A program made the translations under genes and the position numbers. 64,000 nucleotides of DNA, from the NCBI GenBank assembly GCA_946188155.1, contig CAMHUC010000007.1, positions 29,679 through 93,678 on the forward strand. Reading direction: 5' to 3'. Under the pieces are notes generated by a model. The model was not told the DNA's origin and made no database searches. It was given only the letters and a program-made list of their open reading frames with translations. The first letter of the stretch is position 1. Each line of letters opens with the position of its first letter. Below, piece by piece: positions 33,107 through 43,010 of this stretch. Source of the stretch: an uncultured bacterium (GTDB taxonomy: Bacteria; Bacteroidota; Bacteroidia; Bacteroidales; Bacteroidaceae).

Positions 33107-35053
33107 TCACCTGTAGGCAGGATTCTGATATGCCTCCTTCTCGTCCATCGACATGATCAGACCATCGAGCTGACCCTGAGGAATCGGGCGGAGATAGTAG
33201 CCGGCGGGGATGTCACGCTTGAAGGTCTGCAGATCCTTGTCGGTATAGCCGCTGCCGGCGATGCGGTAGGTTGTGGCACGCTCGCCCCATTTTTGAGTAC
33301 GAACAAGGTCGAACCAGCGGTAGCCCTCGCCCCAGAACTCACGGCTGCGCTCGTCGAGGATGTAGTCGATGGTGATGGTAGCAGGTGTAGCGGCCAGCAT
33401 CTCAGCGCTGTGGTCTACGCTGACGGTCACATTGTCGTTCTGCGAGAAGGTCTGCTTACCGGCACGGGCACGGAGCACGTTCACCAGGTCGCGGGCCTCG
33501 GCATTCTTGTTCAGCTTCACGGCAGCCTCGGCAGCGATGAGATAGAGCTCAGAGAACTTGGCGATGTTCCAAGGACGGGGCGAGCCACCGTTCACCTTAG
33601 AGCCCAGGCCACCGTTGTTGTCGGTGCGGTAGATACCAATCTTCCAGTTGATGGGGTACTTCTTACGACTGATGTGGTTGACAGCCACTACGAAGTCAGG
33701 ACGGCCTTCCATCTCGCCGAAGCCGAGCTTACCGTCGGCACCGGTGTAGTTGATCTTGCTGTCCTCGCTCTCAGGCACCCAGCTGAAGTAGACCTCGTTG
33801 GGGCCCACCTGCATGCCATTGGCACCGAAGACATAAGGCTCTGTATTGCCCGACTTCTGCCAGTTGGTGTGATAGCGCAGGGTGAAGGTAGCATCGTAGC
33901 GCGAGTCGATGGCCTTGACGGCATCTTCCCATACGCCACCCTCCATGAAATTGTCGGCGATAGGAGCCATACGGGTCCAGGGGCGACCGAGGGCCTGCAC
34001 AGCCTCTCGCTGGATGGGGTTGATAGTGGCACCAGAGGCAGCTTTCGCAATCATCTCGGTGTAGTTCCAGGTCTCCATCCAGTAGGCGAAGTTCTCAGGA
34101 GAGCCGCCGCTACCCCAGCCGTAGCCTACACCGCCGTTACCGAACTTCTCGTCCTCGTCGTGGTCGGCATAGAGCATGATCTCCGAGTTGCGGTCGTTGG
34201 TAGCCACGTTCACATCGTAGAAGGTGGGCTGCAGGGCATACGGGCCAGGATTCTTGATGGCCTGCTGGGCTGTGTCGTAAGCCTTCTGGAAGTAGCTCTG
34301 TGCCTCGCCGCTGTTGCGCGAGCACTCCGGATAGGTGGGGATGTTGTTGGGGTTCTCCAGCCACCAGGCGTAGGTCAGGTAGGCCTTCGAAAGGTACAGG
34401 CGGGCCAGGTTCTTGGTGGCCGTACCGGTCAGACGGGGATTCTCGGGCAGGTCGGCCACAGCCTTCTCCAGGTCGCTGAAGATGGCGGCATAGACCTCGG
34501 GCACGGTGTTACGCACCGATGTACGCACGGTAGAGGTATTGAACTTCAGTTCGCCTGCACCCAGGTCGAGGGGCACGCCACCGTAGGTCTGTACGAGGAT
34601 GAAGTAGTCGAAGGCGCGGAAGAAGTAGGCCTCGGCGAGCAGTGCATTGTCGATGCCTGCGGCAGCGCCGTTCTCGATGATACCGCTGGCGGTATTGATG
34701 TTGGCGAAGGCTGCTCCCCAGCATCCGCCGGCGATGCTGTTCTCGGGGGTCATCGAACCGACACCAGAGAGGTCGGCATCCTTGAAGTTACCGTCGGCCG
34801 ACTGCGCGTAGGTGTACTCGTCGGTACCGGTCTCGAGGCTGTTCAGATAGTAGCCGTTGCCATAGAAATAGCGCAGATGGGCGTAGAGTGATGTCAGACC
34901 GCCCTCGATACCCGCCTTCGTGGTGAAGAACGTCGGGTCGAACTGGCTGCGGGGCTGCTCGTCGAGCACGCTGTTGCAGGAGGTGAGGGTTGCGGAAATA
35001 CCGCAACATACTAGACCCGCAGCGAGGATATATTTGATATTCTTTGTTTTCAT
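33107..35053 (-). CDS. susD: SusD/RagB family surface glycan-binding lipoprotein (PUL2)
   Basis: 648-residue lipoprotein. Lipobox Cys in TLTSC (about residue 26), then NSVLDEQPRSQFDPTFFTT, an N-terminus typical of the larger RagB/SusD proteins. TPR helices include LLAEAYFFRAFDYFILVQTYGGVPL, here read in part as AEAYFFRAFDYF, and the C-terminal DYILDERSREFWGEGYRWFDLVR signature is present. It lies 46 bp downstream of the susC reading frame at 35100-38255. If that SusC is really inactive, this SusD lacks its partner. Substrate is suggested to be an alpha-linked glycan from the GH97 neighbour. Confidence 0.93.
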   Translation of the reverse strand: MKTKNIKYILAAGLVCCGISATLTSCNSVLDEQPRSQFDPTFFTTKAGIEGGLTSLYAHLRYFYGNGYYLNSLETGTDEYTYAQSADGNFKDADLSGVGSMTPENSIAGGCWGAAFANINTASGIIENGAAAGIDNALLAEAYFFRAFDYFILVQTYGGVPLDLGAGELKFNTSTVRTSVRNTVPEVYAAIFSDLEKAVADLPENPRLTGTATKNLARLYLSKAYLTYAWWLENPNNIPTYPECSRNSGEAQSYFQKAYDTAQQAIKNPGPYALQPTFYDVNVATNDRNSEIMLYADHDEDEKFGNGGVGYGWGSGGSPENFAYWMETWNYTEMIAKAASGATINPIQREAVQALGRPWTRMAPIADNFMEGGVWEDAVKAIDSRYDATFTLRYHTNWQKSGNTEPYVFGANGMQVGPNEVYFSWVPESEDSKINYTGADGKLGFGEMEGRPDFVVAVNHISRKKYPINWKIGIYRTDNNGGLGSKVNGGSPRPWNIAKFSELYLIAAEAAVKLNKNAEARDLVNVLRARAGKQTFSQNDNVTVSVDHSAEMLAATPATITIDYILDERSREFWGEGYRWFDLVRTQKWGERATTYRIAGSGYTDKDLQTFKRDIPAGYYLRPIPQGQLDGLIMSMDEKEAYQNPAYR

Positions 35054-35063
35054 AACCTTATAT

Positions 35064-35099
35064 TTTCAATTTTTCAATTCTTCAATTATTCAATTCTTC
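35064..35099. repeat. TTCAATT short-repeat array between susD and susC (PUL2)
   Basis: Five units of TTCAATT/TTCAATTC (7-8 bp) filling the intergenic gap, in the same position as the AT-rich array between susC and susD of PUL1. Confidence 0.7.
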
Positions 35100-38000
35100 T
35101 TAGAACGTCAGGTTGAGACCGAAGATGAAGTTGCGGGTAGCCGGGGTGTTGTAGCCCACGATCGGCATCTTGTGCTTGCCAGTGTAACCGTCGATGCCGA
35201 CAGCCGTGTTCTGGGTAGCATACGAGTTGGTCTCGGGGTCAAGTCCGCTCTCGTTGTTGAACGGCGAGAAGAGCACGAACGGGTTCTGAACCGTGGCGTA
35301 GAGGCGCAGACGGCTGATGCCGAAGTTCTTGATGGCCTTCAGGTTGTCGAAGTTGTAGCCCAGGGTGATGGTACGCACTTTCAGGTAGCCTGCATTGAAG
35401 TAGCCCAGCGTTGAGCCGTACTTGGGGTTGTCGCTGCTAATGATGCCGCCGGGCTTCGGGTACTTGGCACCGGTGTTCTGCTCAGTCCAGTAGTCCACGT
35501 CGAGCTGTCCGCGACGGCCTGTCAGCATGTTCAGGTAGCCGTTGGCAGAGTGGATGGCCGAGATGAGCTTACCGCCAATCTGGAAGGCACCGATGATGGT
35601 CAGGTCGAAGCCCTTGTAGCCCACGGTGGTGTTGAAGCCGCCGATGAGGTCGGGCTCCATGCTCATCACCTCGCGGTCGTCCTCACCAATCTGGCGGGTG
35701 GGAACGCCGTTCTCGTCGAGAGCGCGTTCGTGAGCCACCTTGATCATACCTATGTTGCCACCTGGCTCAAGAATAGCGAAGTTGGTTGTCTGGGTCGTTG
35801 TGCCGTCCTCATTCTTTATAGTTACGGGATACACATCGCTCTCGTTCCACAAGCCTTCATACTTGTAGTCGTAGATGACATCGATTGGCTGGCCGATGAA
35901 CCAGCGGTTGGCCTTATCAGGCACGGGGTTGCCATTCGCGTCGAGAGCACCGGTCAGCTTGGTCAGCTTGTTGCGGTTCTGGTAGAGGTTGATACCTGCC
36001 TCCCAGTTCCAGCCGTTCTTGTTGTCGATGATGATACCGTTCAGGGTGAGCTCCCAACCCTTGTTCTCCGTGTTACCGATGTTACCCACATAGCTGCTTA
36101 CACCAGAGGTGGAGGGCAGGCTGACGTCGAGCAGGATGTCGTTGGTCTTCTGAGTGTAGTACTCGAACGAACCGGAGAGGCGGCCGTTGAACAGTGAGAA
36201 GTCGAGACCGAAGTTCCAGGTCTTGGAGTACTCCCATCCGAGTTCGGGGTTGGGCAGTGCGTTGACGTAGTAACCAGCCTTATAGGTACTGCCGAAGTTG
36301 TAGTTGCGTACGGCCAGTCCGCCGAGTGTGGAATAGGGGTTGATAGACTGGTTAGAGGTCTCACCATAGCCGATGCGCAGCTTCAGGTTGTCGAGCCACG
36401 ACTTCGTTCCTTCCATGAATGCCTCGCGAGCGATGTTCCAACCGGCGCTGACTGCGGGATAGGTGTGCCACTGGTGTCCCTTGGCCAGACGAGAGGAAGC
36501 GTCGGAACGGAGGGCAGCAGAGATCATGTACTTATTATCATAAGAGTACATCACACGGCCCATCCAGGAAACGAGGCCACTCTGCCAGTAGTTGTAATTG
36601 TTGAGGTTTACCTGGCCTACGGCCTTATCGAGTGCATAGTACTGGAAGTAGTCGGCGGGGATGTCCTGTACGCCGGCACCCGACGACTCGTAGGTGGTCT
36701 GCTCGGCAGAATACATGGCCACCACATTCAGGTTGTGCTTCTCAGCGAAGGTGCGGTCGAAGGTGAGCAGGTTCTCAACAGCCCAGTTGCGTGTCTGGTT
36801 CTCTGAGATACCGCCACCGTTGACGGCGTTGGCGTCCTTGTTGTTCACACCCGTACCGGTGAAGTTGCCGCCCTTGGAGCTGCGGAAGTTCAGACCGATG
36901 TTGATGCGATAGCTCAAGCCCTCAACCCACGGGCACTTCAGCTCACCGAAGATGGTGTTGTAGGAGCCGATACCTTTGTTCTCGTTGAGCCATACGTCCT
37001 TGTCGCGCTCCACCGTCTCCTTGGTGACAACGCTCTGGTCGTCGGCGGGCAGCGAGATGTAGCGCTTCAGGTTGCCGTTCTCATCGTAAGGGCTGGCCAG
37101 CGGGCTCTTGCTCAGCACGCCATACATATCGTTGACGCCCTGGCTCTTGCGGTAGCTGTTGTTGGTGCTCAAGCCGAAGCGGAAATACTTGCCAACCATC
37201 TGGTCGAAGTTACCGCGAACGGATACTCGGTCGTAACCCTCGGTGGGCACTACCGACTCGTCGTGATAGTAACCAGCGCCGAAGCTGTAGCTGCCGCCGT
37301 TGGTGCCACCGGCCACACTCACGTCGTGGTTGTGGCTCACACCCGTCTGGTAGTACAGGTCCTGCCAGTCGGTGTTGGTATTGTCGCTTTCGTTGAGGGA
37401 GTTCTGGTAGAGTCCGGCGTACTGACGCATCTTCGAGAAGGTGGGGCCGTCCATCATGGGATACTTGTGGAACACCTTCTTGAAGCTGACGTAGCCGTTG
37501 TAGCTCACCTTGGCGGGTGTGCCCTGCGTACCCTTCACGGTGGTGATGATGATCACACCGTTGGCACCGCGGCTACCATAGATGGCCGTTGCGGAGGCAT
37601 CCTTCAGGATGTCCAACGACTTGATGTCGCTGGGGTTGATATCCGAGAGCTGTCCCATGAAGGGAATACCGTCGAGCACGATCAGCGGGTCGTTGCTGGC
37701 ACTCAGAGAGCGCTGACCACGGATGCGGATCTGCATCTCCTCGCCCGGCTTTGATTAGGTCTGCGTCATCAGCACACCAGCCACACGTCCCTGCAGGGCC
37801 TGGGCAGCGTTGGTGGCTGCCACCTGATTCAGCTTCTCACCGCCGATGTTGGCCACCGAACCGGTGACGGCCTCGCGGCGCTGGGTACCGTAACCGATCA
37901 CCACCACCTCGTTGACCACGTGACCATCTTCCTTCAGTATGACGCTCACGTGCGAACTTTCTTTTACCTCCTGTGTCTCGTAACCTACATAAGAGATGAC

Positions 38001-38255
38001 GAGCGTGGCGCCCGGCTTGACATTGAGAGTGAAGTTACCGTCGAAGTCGGTCACAGTACCGTTGGTGGTGCCCTTCTCCATGACAGTGGCACCAATCAGC
38101 GGACCCTGTGAGTCGGCCACGTGACCCGATGCCTGTCTCGTTTGCTGTTGTACGGCAGCCACCGACTCGGTAGCTGCCGATGCCTGCTGTGCGCCGATTA
38201 TGCCGATGAGACATAAACCTACGCATAGGGCTGTTTTCTTTGCTTTGAAACTCAT
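35100..38255 (-). pseudogene. susC: SusC-type TonB-dependent transporter interrupted by one in-frame stop
   Basis: Reads as one 1051-codon SusC except for a TAA at 37755-37757. The 5' part (166 residues) has the signal peptide, regulatory-like domain (LIGATVMEKGTTNGTVTDF) and plug start (EVVVIGYGTQRREAVTGSVA) and stops at VAGVLMTQT. In the same frame the sequence resumes SKPGEEMQIRIRGQRS and continues through IDGIPF-like plug motifs and a full barrel to FIFGLNLTF with terminal Phe. Everything outside the stop is intact. A recent nonsense mutation, a base-calling or assembly error, or programmed read-through are all possible. The promoter and downstream susD and GH97 are intact. Confidence 0.85.
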
Positions 38256-38297
38256 ACTTTTGCTTTGTTAGTTAATAATAATGTCGAAAATCTGTTG

Positions 38298-38305
38298 CAA
38301 AATTA
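38298..38305 (-). promoter_or_regulatory. -7 element (TAATTTTG) of the PUL2 susC
   Basis: TAnnTTTG on the minus strand, 42 nt upstream of the SusC start and just after the stop of the hybrid regulator (38333). Confidence 0.65.
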
Positions 38306-38332
38306 GTTCATATTCCATAATATGGCTTTCAT

Positions 38333-41300
38333 TTATGTCTCGTTTGCTTGTTGCTTTGTGTCACCCTTCTGATTCCGCTCGATATATTCGGAAGGTGATA
38401 CACCAAACTGCTTGCGAAACACGGTTGAGAAGTGGGCCAGATTGCTGAAACCTACGGAATAGGCCACCTGGGTGACGTTGATCTTCTGCTCCTTCAGCAG
38501 CCTGACGGCCTGCTCCAGGCGGATGTTGCGGATGAACTCGCTGATGGGCAGCCCCGTCATCTCCTTCATCTTACGGTGCAGCTGGGCACGGCTGATGCCC
38601 ACCTCGCCGCAGAGCATCTCCACGTTGAGGTCGCTGTCGGAGAGGTGGTCGTTCACCACCTTCATGATACGCTCCATCAGCTGCTCGTCGTTGCCCTTCA
38701 CCTTCCGCTCCACCACCTTCTCCTTCTGCTGCTGGGCACCGGAGAACTTGCCGCGCAGGCGGAGGTTCTTGTTGATGAGGTTGTTGATGACCGTATGCAG
38801 CTCGTCCATGTCGAAGGGCTTGGCCAGATAGGCGTCGGCCCCCTTCTCTAACCCCTCCAGTCGGTTGGCCACGTCGGCCTTCGAGGTGAGCATCACCACG
38901 GGTATGTGGCTGATGTTCATATTGGTCTTCACCATGCGGAGGAAGGTGAAACCGTCCATCTGGGGCATCATCACGTCGCTCACCACCAGGTCGAAGTGCT
39001 GGTCGTCGCCGAGCAACAGGCGCAGGGCCTCGCGGGCACTGGTGACGGATGAGATGTGGTAGTAGGTGCCCAGCTCCTGTGAGATATAGCTGCCTATCTC
39101 GACATCGTCGTCGACCACGAGCACATGGTAGTTCGACTGTGCCTTACGGCTCGACGTGGTGGTGGCGGCGTTCTTCTCGGCCACCGCTAACTCCTCGGGT
39201 GCTAAGTGCCCGTTGCCTAAGGGCAGGCTGACGGTAAAGATGCTGCCCTGCGCATCGATGCGGTTGGCAGCCTCGATGGTGCCGTGGTGCATGGTCACGA
39301 TCATCTTACAGAGGTTCAGGCCGATGCCCGTGCCCTCGATGTGTACCGAGCGCGAATTGCTGCCCTGGTAGAAGCGGTCGAAGATCTTCTGTACGTCGCC
39401 CTTGATGCCCATGCCGCTGTCTATCACCTGCAGCTGGGCGGTATGGTCGTCGGGGCGGTCGATGGTGACGCTGATTTCGCCGCCGTCGTAGGTGTACTTG
39501 AAGGCATTCGACAGCAGGTTGTCAACCACCTTGTCGAGACCGCTGCGGTCCACCCACACCTCCAGCCTGTCCACCAGCGGCTTGTAGGCCAGCGTGATGC
39601 CGCGCTCACGGGCCATATAGGTGTACGACTTGAGGATGTTGCCCACATACTGCACGATGTCGGTCTGCTGGCACTGCAGCTTCATCTGCTGCTTGTCGAT
39701 CTTGCGGATGTCGAGTATCTGGTTCACCAGGTTCTGTATGCGGCTGGCGTTGTGCTCGATGGTCTTCAGCTCGTCGTGTACGTCGGCGGGCAGGTCGCGC
39801 TTCATCAGCTTGTGCAGCGGACTCATCACGAGTGTCAGCGGCGAGCGGATGTCGTGGGTGGCGTTGATGAGGAACTTCATCTTCTCCTCGTCGAGCTGCT
39901 GATGGGCACGGCGGCGCGACAGCCATATCAGCAGTCCCACGACGGCCATCAGCAGCAATATATAAATAATGTATGCCAGGCTGGTGCGGTACCAGGGTGC
40001 GCGGATGATGATGCGATAGGTCTCGGCTTCGGTATATACGCCGCCGTCGTAGGCCCTCACCTCGATGGTGTAGGAGCCTGGCGGCAGGTGGTGGAAGCCG
40101 ATGGCGTTGGTGCCGGGCGTGGTCTGCAGCCAGTCGGTGGCGCCGTTGATGCGGTACTCGTAGATGATGTTCTCGGCGTTCAGGTAGTTCATCAGCGAGA
40201 ACTCCATCGAGAAGGTGTTGTCGATGTATGACAGCTCGAAGCGGTGGTCGGCTGCCAGCGAGTCGCTCATGATGGGTTCGCCGTCGGAGAGTGTCTGGCT
40301 GTTCACGGCTCGCCCTCCGATGAAGAGTCCCGTCAGGTGGACGGTGCCCTGCTGCTGTCGGCTCGCTCGCAGCATGTCGGGGCGGAAGGAGGTGAGGCCG
40401 TCGCCGATGCCGAAGAATACGGTGCCGTCGGGAGCGCTCATCGACAGTCCGCGCACATAGTCCTTGGTCACCAGCCCGTTGCCGTTAAGGTAGTTGATGA
40501 AGCGCCGCTGGTCTTTCTGGTAGTGCCAGATGCCCTTCGAGGTGCTCAGCCAGAGGTCGCCGTAGCGGTCCTCGGCCAGGCCGCTGACGGCCTTGTCGGC
40601 CAGCACGTCGCCTTCGGGGAAAGGTAGCGCCTTGCCCCTGCGACTGTCGTAAAGGTAGAGGCCCTCGTCGGTGCCTATGACGATGCGGTGGTCGCGGGTC
40701 TCTAAGAGGCTGAACACCGAGCGGCCTTCGAGCAGCACCTCCCAGCCGTAGGGGCGGAACGTGTCGCGCTCAGGGTCGTAGCAGCAGAGGTTCGACGAGG
40801 TGCCTATCCAGAGCTTTCCCTGGCTGTCGAGCATCAGCGACATGATCCAGTTGTTGTGCAGCCGCCCGCGCACGGAGTCCTGCTGCTGCATGGCGAAGTG
40901 GCGCACCGCACCGGTCGCCTGGTCATAGCTACAGAAGCCTTTCGAGTAGGTGGAGAAGTAGAGGTGCCCCTGGCCGTCGTCGGCCATCACGTTGATGTAG
41001 TTGCTGGCAAAGTCGACCACCTTCCTCGACGTGCCCGTCGCGGGCTGATAGGCATACAGGCCGCTGGCCGTGCCTATCCAGTAGCCGCCCTGGCGGTCAC
41101 GATAGATGGAATAGGTGCCGACGGGCGACTGCGGGTGGGCCACCACCTGTCCGCTCTCGTCGAAGCCGTAGATGCCGTTGTTCTGCACAGCGCACCAGGT
41201 CATGCCCAGGTCGCCCAGGCAGGCAGAGGTCACTGAGCCGCCCACGCTGACGTTCTGCCCGGAGAAGCTCCAGGTCCTGAAGGGCGGCTCGCGCTGGGGC

Positions 41301-42253
41301 AACAGCAGCAGGCCGCGGTTCAGGCAGCCCACCCAGAGATTGTCGTGATTATCCTCGGCCAGTGCCCACACGTTGGCGGTGTTCAGGTCGAAGGTGACGC
41401 TCTTGTGGCGGTAGCGCTCCAGCTTGCGGGTGCCGCGCGGAATCCAGCAGAGGCCGCTGCCCATCGTTCCCACGAAGATGTTACCCTCACGGTCCTGATA
41501 GGCCGTGCGCAGCAGCAGGGGACCGTCGGCGAGTGCTGAAACATCGATGAAATCGGCAAAAAACTGTCCGTCGCGGTAGAATATCAACCCGTGCAGGCAT
41601 ACCATCAGCACCCCTCCGTCGACATCGATGAAATCGGTCACCGCGCCGTAGGGCGACTCGTATGTCACGTAGCCCCGCCCGTCGGCCCGACGGCAGCTGA
41701 CCACCGGACTGGAGCCAGCCTTCCAGAACTGCCCCTGGCTGTCGAGATGGATATGGCTGTAGAAGTCGTCACCCTCGGCATAGCCGACGACCCGGTTGGC
41801 GCGACTCTCGTGCAGGCCGATACGGAAGAGTCCGTAGCCGGCGGTGCCGATAAGCAGATGGCCGCTGTCCTCCTGCACGAAGTCGTTGACGCGGGCACGG
41901 GGAATGCTGTCGAGGGCTATATGCTCGAAGCTGTCGGAAGAGGCATGATAGCGCGACAGGCCGATGCCGGTGCCCACCCATAGCTGCCCTTCGCTGTCGA
42001 CGAACAACGAAGTGACGTTGTTGCTCTCCAGCGTCCTGGCGTTGCCGTGCTGGTGCAGATAGTTGGTGAAGCGGTAGCCGTCGTAGCGGTTCAGCCCGTA
42101 CTCAGTGCCTATCCACATATAGCCCGAGCGGTCCTGGCAGATGCTGGTGATCAGGTTGCTCGACAGCCGGTCGGAGGTATAGAAGTGTCTGTTCTGTGCT
42201 GAGACATTGAGACACAGAAACAGGATGACGGTGTAAATCAGCGATTTCTTCAT
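38333..42253 (-). CDS. Hybrid two-component system regulator (HTCS)
   Basis: 1306-residue one-protein two-component system. Signal peptide to about 19; a periplasmic sensor of two-component propeller repeats (SGYMWIGTEYGLNRYDG and many WIGT...L...YD repeats, 20-665) and a Y_Y_Y domain (about 665-745). One transmembrane segment (about 755-777) leads to a histidine kinase with His800 in NATHDIRSP and an ATPase domain (GTGIGLNLCKM). A receiver domain has Asp1093 in VVSDVMMP, and the C-terminal AraC-type DNA-binding domain contains ISRAQLHRKMKEMTGLP and FSNLAHFSTVFRKQFG. HTCS proteins sense oligosaccharides in the periplasm and activate the adjacent PUL, here the SusC/SusD/GH97 genes. Confidence 0.96.
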   Translation of the reverse strand: MKKSLIYTVILFLCLNVSAQNRHFYTSDRLSSNLITSICQDRSGYMWIGTEYGLNRYDGYRFTNYLHQHGNARTLESNNVTSLFVDSEGQLWVGTGIGLSRYHASSDSFEHIALDSIPRARVNDFVQEDSGHLLIGTAGYGLFRIGLHESRANRVVGYAEGDDFYSHIHLDSQGQFWKAGSSPVVSCRRADGRGYVTYESPYGAVTDFIDVDGGVLMVCLHGLIFYRDGQFFADFIDVSALADGPLLLRTAYQDREGNIFVGTMGSGLCWIPRGTRKLERYRHKSVTFDLNTANVWALAEDNHDNLWVGCLNRGLLLLPQREPPFRTWSFSGQNVSVGGSVTSACLGDLGMTWCAVQNNGIYGFDESGQVVAHPQSPVGTYSIYRDRQGGYWIGTASGLYAYQPATGTSRKVVDFASNYINVMADDGQGHLYFSTYSKGFCSYDQATGAVRHFAMQQQDSVRGRLHNNWIMSLMLDSQGKLWIGTSSNLCCYDPERDTFRPYGWEVLLEGRSVFSLLETRDHRIVIGTDEGLYLYDSRRGKALPFPEGDVLADKAVSGLAEDRYGDLWLSTSKGIWHYQKDQRRFINYLNGNGLVTKDYVRGLSMSAPDGTVFFGIGDGLTSFRPDMLRASRQQQGTVHLTGLFIGGRAVNSQTLSDGEPIMSDSLAADHRFELSYIDNTFSMEFSLMNYLNAENIIYEYRINGATDWLQTTPGTNAIGFHHLPPGSYTIEVRAYDGGVYTEAETYRIIIRAPWYRTSLAYIIYILLLMAVVGLLIWLSRRRAHQQLDEEKMKFLINATHDIRSPLTLVMSPLHKLMKRDLPADVHDELKTIEHNASRIQNLVNQILDIRKIDKQQMKLQCQQTDIVQYVGNILKSYTYMARERGITLAYKPLVDRLEVWVDRSGLDKVVDNLLSNAFKYTYDGGEISVTIDRPDDHTAQLQVIDSGMGIKGDVQKIFDRFYQGSNSRSVHIEGTGIGLNLCKMIVTMHHGTIEAANRIDAQGSIFTVSLPLGNGHLAPEELAVAEKNAATTTSSRKAQSNYHVLVVDDDVEIGSYISQELGTYYHISSVTSAREALRLLLGDDQHFDLVVSDVMMPQMDGFTFLRMVKTNMNISHIPVVMLTSKADVANRLEGLEKGADAYLAKPFDMDELHTVINNLINKNLRLRGKFSGAQQQKEKVVERKVKGNDEQLMERIMKVVNDHLSDSDLNVEMLCGEVGISRAQLHRKMKEMTGLPISEFIRNIRLEQAVRLLKEQKINVTQVAYSVGFSNLAHFSTVFRKQFGVSPSEYIERNQKGDTKQQANET

Positions 42254-42275
42254 TGCAGTTCAAGATTTGTCGCTG

Positions 42276-42283
42276 CAAAGGTA
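42276..42283 (-). promoter_or_regulatory. -7 element (TACCTTTG) of the HTCS gene
   Basis: TAnnTTTG on the minus strand, 22 nt upstream of the start at 42253. Confidence 0.65.
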
Positions 42284-42350
42284 AGGATTTCTGCTGAAAC
42301 GCTGTTTGGATGAGGTTGTAATTTGTTTTGCTCTCGTCTCATTTCCCGCC

Positions 42351-43010
42351 CTACAGCCAGAAAATGCTCTCCGGACCCATGTTGAAGAGCAGGTCGAGGA
42401 TGGAGAGGTTGGGCAGGAACCCGTGACGCTGCTGATACACCTGGTAGTAGGGGCGGGGCGCCCCCGCACCCCCGCGCCCCCGACTATCCATCGTGCCCCC
42501 CATAAACTCCGAACTGAAACTCACGTTCGGCTGTATGTCGAGCAGCTCGCACATCGTCTGGCGGATGGCCTCGTTGAAGTCGAACAGATAGTCCCAGTGC
42601 CGCTCGAAGAAGGGGCGGATATCGTCCTGATAGTATTCGAAGAAGGGGGAGTGGCCGTAGGCACTCTGCAGGGCGTTCCAGTGCAGATGGCGCCAGTTGC
42701 CGTGGTCGCTGATGCGGATGTCTCTGATAGTTTTGTTTACGGTTGACGGTTGACGGTTTACAGCTGATTTGCTGGTAAGCCCTTCTGAGCCAGCAGGGTA
42801 ATCATCTGTAAACCGTAAACTGTGAACCGTAAACTTTTCCACGGGCACGGTGAGGGCCTGCGGGCCGTTGGCCGAGGCGATGATGCAGCGGTTGCGGTAG
42901 GTCTGCTTCTGGAAGCTCTCCCACTGCTCTATGACTGCCTCGTCAGCGCGATAGAGCTGCTGGTACCATTGTATAGGGCCGAAGTATGTGGTGGTGAGCA
43001 GCACTTTCAT
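42351..43010 (-). CDS. WbqC family protein with an in-frame repeat insertion
   Basis: 219-residue WbqC-like protein (MKVLLTTTYFGPIQWYQQL start; NRCIIASANGPQALTVPV; WNALQSAYGHSPFFEYY; final LLFNMGPESIFWL). WbqC proteins are linked to O-antigen or sugar-amine biosynthesis, and many Bacteroidota have a copy after signal-peptidase genes, as here. The gene overlaps the upstream signal-peptidase-like gene by 4 bp (ATGA), so the two are translationally coupled. Residues 58-93 are not WbqC sequence: they are the translation of inverted heptamer element B3 (KFTVHSLRFTDD...VNRQPSTVNK). A small GC-rich insertion (RGRGGAGAPRP) occurs near residue 182. Whether the protein folds with the insertion is open. 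Confidence 0.82.
   Translation of the reverse strand: MKVLLTTTYFGPIQWYQQLYRADEAVIEQWESFQKQTYRNRCIIASANGPQALTVPVEKFTVHSLRFTDDYPAGSEGLTSKSAVNRQPSTVNKTIRDIRISDHGNWRHLHWNALQSAYGHSPFFEYYQDDIRPFFERHWDYLFDFNEAIRQTMCELLDIQPNVSFSSEFMGGTMDSRGRGGAGAPRPYYQVYQQRHGFLPNLSILDLLFNMGPESIFWL
42735..42835. repeat. Inverted heptamer element B3 inside the WbqC gene
   Basis: Left arm GTTTACG/GTTGACG units (42735-42760), CAGCTGATT, a short core, GGTAATCATCTG and right arm GTAAACC/GTAAACT units (42807-42835). Same architecture as B1, B2, B4 and B5. Length and sequence keep the WbqC frame open without a stop. Confidence 0.85.

Noticed and set aside
33293..34891. 532-codon plus-strand frame opposite susD of PUL2
   Set aside because: Antisense shadow; the SusD reading on the other strand is complete with all signatures.
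35100..37736. Separate 878-codon gene starting at the internal ATG of the PUL2 SusC
   Set aside because: It would lack signal peptide and plug start; the upstream 166 codons are in the same frame and supply exactly those parts.
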